NCBI GenBank assembly: GCA_934141445.1
Contig: CAKPCF010000020.1
Location: 1 to 31,800 of the forward strand
From: an uncultured Clostridia bacterium
Lineage (GTDB): Bacteria > Bacillota > Clostridia > TANB77 > CAG-508
Reading direction: 5' to 3'
DNA length: 31,800 nt
Shown: positions 30,355 to 31,800 of the stretch, piece by piece
How the letters are laid out: each line of letters opens with the position of its first letter
Numbering within the stretch: the first letter of the stretch is position 1
Program-made: the position numbers and the translations under genes
The notes under the pieces: model-generated
Told to the model about the DNA's origin: nothing
The model's input: only the letters and a program-made list of their open reading frames with translations
Database searches by the model: none

Positions 30355-31800
30355 ATGAATATAGCAAATATAATGTTAATGTTTGTTGTGGTAGTAATTG
30401 TTTTTGTTACAATTGCACATATGATTAAAAAGAATAAAAACGAAATTGTAGAGGGAGCAGTTGATGTTGATGATAAAACTTATACATTAGATAAAATGAT
30501 TAAGTTTGTAAAACAGAGACTTGATGAAATTACAAAAATAAACCTTTATGATATCGGTTTATCTGAAGAAGAATTAAAAAGAAGAAAGAATAAAAAGTAC
30601 GAACTAAAGAAAGCTTTAAAAGGTTGTACTTATGGTGATGTTAACGATAAAAAATATGTTAAAGAGTTAATATACGATTTACTTTCAAAAGAATATGGTG
30701 TTAATGAAACAAATATATCAAAAGTAATTCCTTTTGATACACCATCATTGCTTACTGCACAAGACAAATTTGATATCATAATCCATGAATACAAGAAAAC
30801 TTTTGGATATGAAGCATTAACAGAAGTTATAAAAAAATATAATTTAGCAACTTTAAAATTTATTGATGGTGAGTCTAAACCTTGCTATGTTATTACAAAC
30901 GAGGAAATGGATGATATATACGAAAAAGAAAATTTTGAGTTAAGCTTTACTGATAAATTGGAAGTTGTTGTTCAAAGAATTTATCAACAATACAAAGGAT
31001 ATAGTAGTATTGATGAAGTTCGTGATATGAATATAGATGGTGTATCTGGTGGTGTATCTGGTTTACCAGAGAGTTTCTTAAGCCAGGTTGCACAAACTGA
31101 TAATGATTATTTAAGACAAGCTATGGAAGCTAAAATACCAAGAGCTTGTGATAGTATCTGGATATTCTTCCAAGGTAAATCTATCAGACTTGCTTTCTTA
31201 TCATTTGGTACAGAAGCTGAATTAAAAAGAGTATGTCAAAACATTTATAAATACAATAACCCAGGTCAGTTATCTGATACTAATGGTTATAAAATCAATG
31301 AAATGAAAGATGGTTCTCGTGTTGTTGTTGTTAGACCAAGTATGTCTGAAACATGGGCATTCTTCGTAAGAAAGTTCGACGTTAAGCGTGCTACACTAGA
31401 ACAAATTGTAAAATTCCAAGGAAAAGAAGAAACAATTGAATTATTAAAATTCCTTGTAAAAGGTGCAAGAATTATAGCACTTACTGGTGAGCAGGGTTGC
31501 CGGAAAAACAACAATGTTGATGGCTATGATTGAAAATATATACGAAACAATGAACCTTCGTATCACAGAAACTGCGTTCGAGTTGCACTTAAGAAAAATA
31601 TATCCAACAAGAAATATCTTATCAATGCGTGAAACAGAAACAATTTCTGGTCAGGAATGTTTGGACGTTCAGAAAAAGACTGATGGTTCTGTTAATATCA
31701 TCGGTGAGGTTGCAACTGACCCCGTAGCATCTTGGATGATTCAGTCAGCACAGGTTGCTTCTAAATTTACATTATTTACTCACCACGCTAAAACATTTCC
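30355..31800 (+). CDS. cpaF: CpaF/TadA-like pilus ATPase, frameshifted in Walker A, 3' end outside window
   Basis: The secretion ATPase that drives Tad pilus assembly. The first frame runs to a stop at 31531-31533, but its last residues (EQGCRKNNNV) are out of frame. With one T of 31497-31498 removed the sequence reads GEQGAGKTTMLMAMIENIY, the Walker A motif, and stays open to the window end with ELHLRKIYPTRN, ILSMRETE, GEVATDPVASWMIQSAQVA and FTLFTHHAKTF. The N terminus has a hydrophobic stretch (residues 4-22) followed by lysines, a membrane anchor not usual in CpaF. A CpaF-type N-terminal region follows (about 40-120). Site GGGGAGGAAG. One extra base is either an assembly error or a mutation that would kill the ATPase. 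Confidence 0.85.

Overview
The window is AT-rich (roughly 30% GC by eye) and reads as a chromosomal segment of an endospore-forming member of the Clostridia. Grounds: an alpha/beta-type small acid-soluble spore protein, the YqfC/YqfD pair, a spore photoproduct lyase relative, a PdaA-like deacetylase, a glmS ribozyme, Firmicutes-type gene order around ybeY-dgkA-era-yqzL-recO, and strong AGGAGG-type ribosome binding sites. I cannot name a genus. No rRNA, tRNA or CRISPR array is visible.

Layout. 1-5390: housekeeping genes on the + strand: the 3' part of an RNase J gene, gltX, DUF951 and DUF1653 proteins, serS and engB. serS and engB both lack a close ribosome binding site and have structured leaders. 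5397-7011: an accessory patch. It holds a 180-nt nested palindrome (MITE-like or structured RNA), a DUF2508 gene, and on the - strand a stand-alone RelA/SpoT-domain gene of clearly higher GC with its own terminator and promoter. 7208-8206: a spore photoproduct lyase-like radical SAM gene with an altered active site. 8296-10369: glmS on the - strand with a glmS ribozyme in its leader and a good promoter. 10441-16473: uvrC, a 35-residue membrane peptide, ispH, an rRNA-methyltransferase-like gene, an RluA-type pseudouridine synthase, a small gene followed by a frameshifted DUF4160 gene, and a PdaA-like deacetylase.

16529-19874: clpB behind a promoter carrying both a direct repeat and a palindrome, then a DUF4116 repeat protein ending in a strong hairpin. 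19874-25495: the sporulation/era cluster, yqfC, yqfD, an unrecognised 393-residue protein where phoH and yqfF usually lie, then ybeY, dgkA, era, yqzL and recO. 25568-27626: long-form ribosome hibernation factor, spore SASP and a Cof-type HAD phosphatase, each apparently its own transcription unit.

27691-31800 (window end): the beginning of a Tad/Flp (type IVc) pilus operon: a CpaB-like SAF protein, two successive MinD/ParA-like proteins with degenerate P-loops, and a CpaF-like ATPase with an N-terminal membrane segment and a one-base frameshift exactly in its Walker A motif. Two genes (DUF4160, cpaF) each carry one extra base, so real mutation versus assembly error must be settled for both.

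The most unusual items are the 180-nt palindrome beside the foreign RelA/SpoT gene, the hairpin that contains the yqfC ribosome binding site, the altered spore photoproduct lyase active site, and the orphan 393-residue protein.
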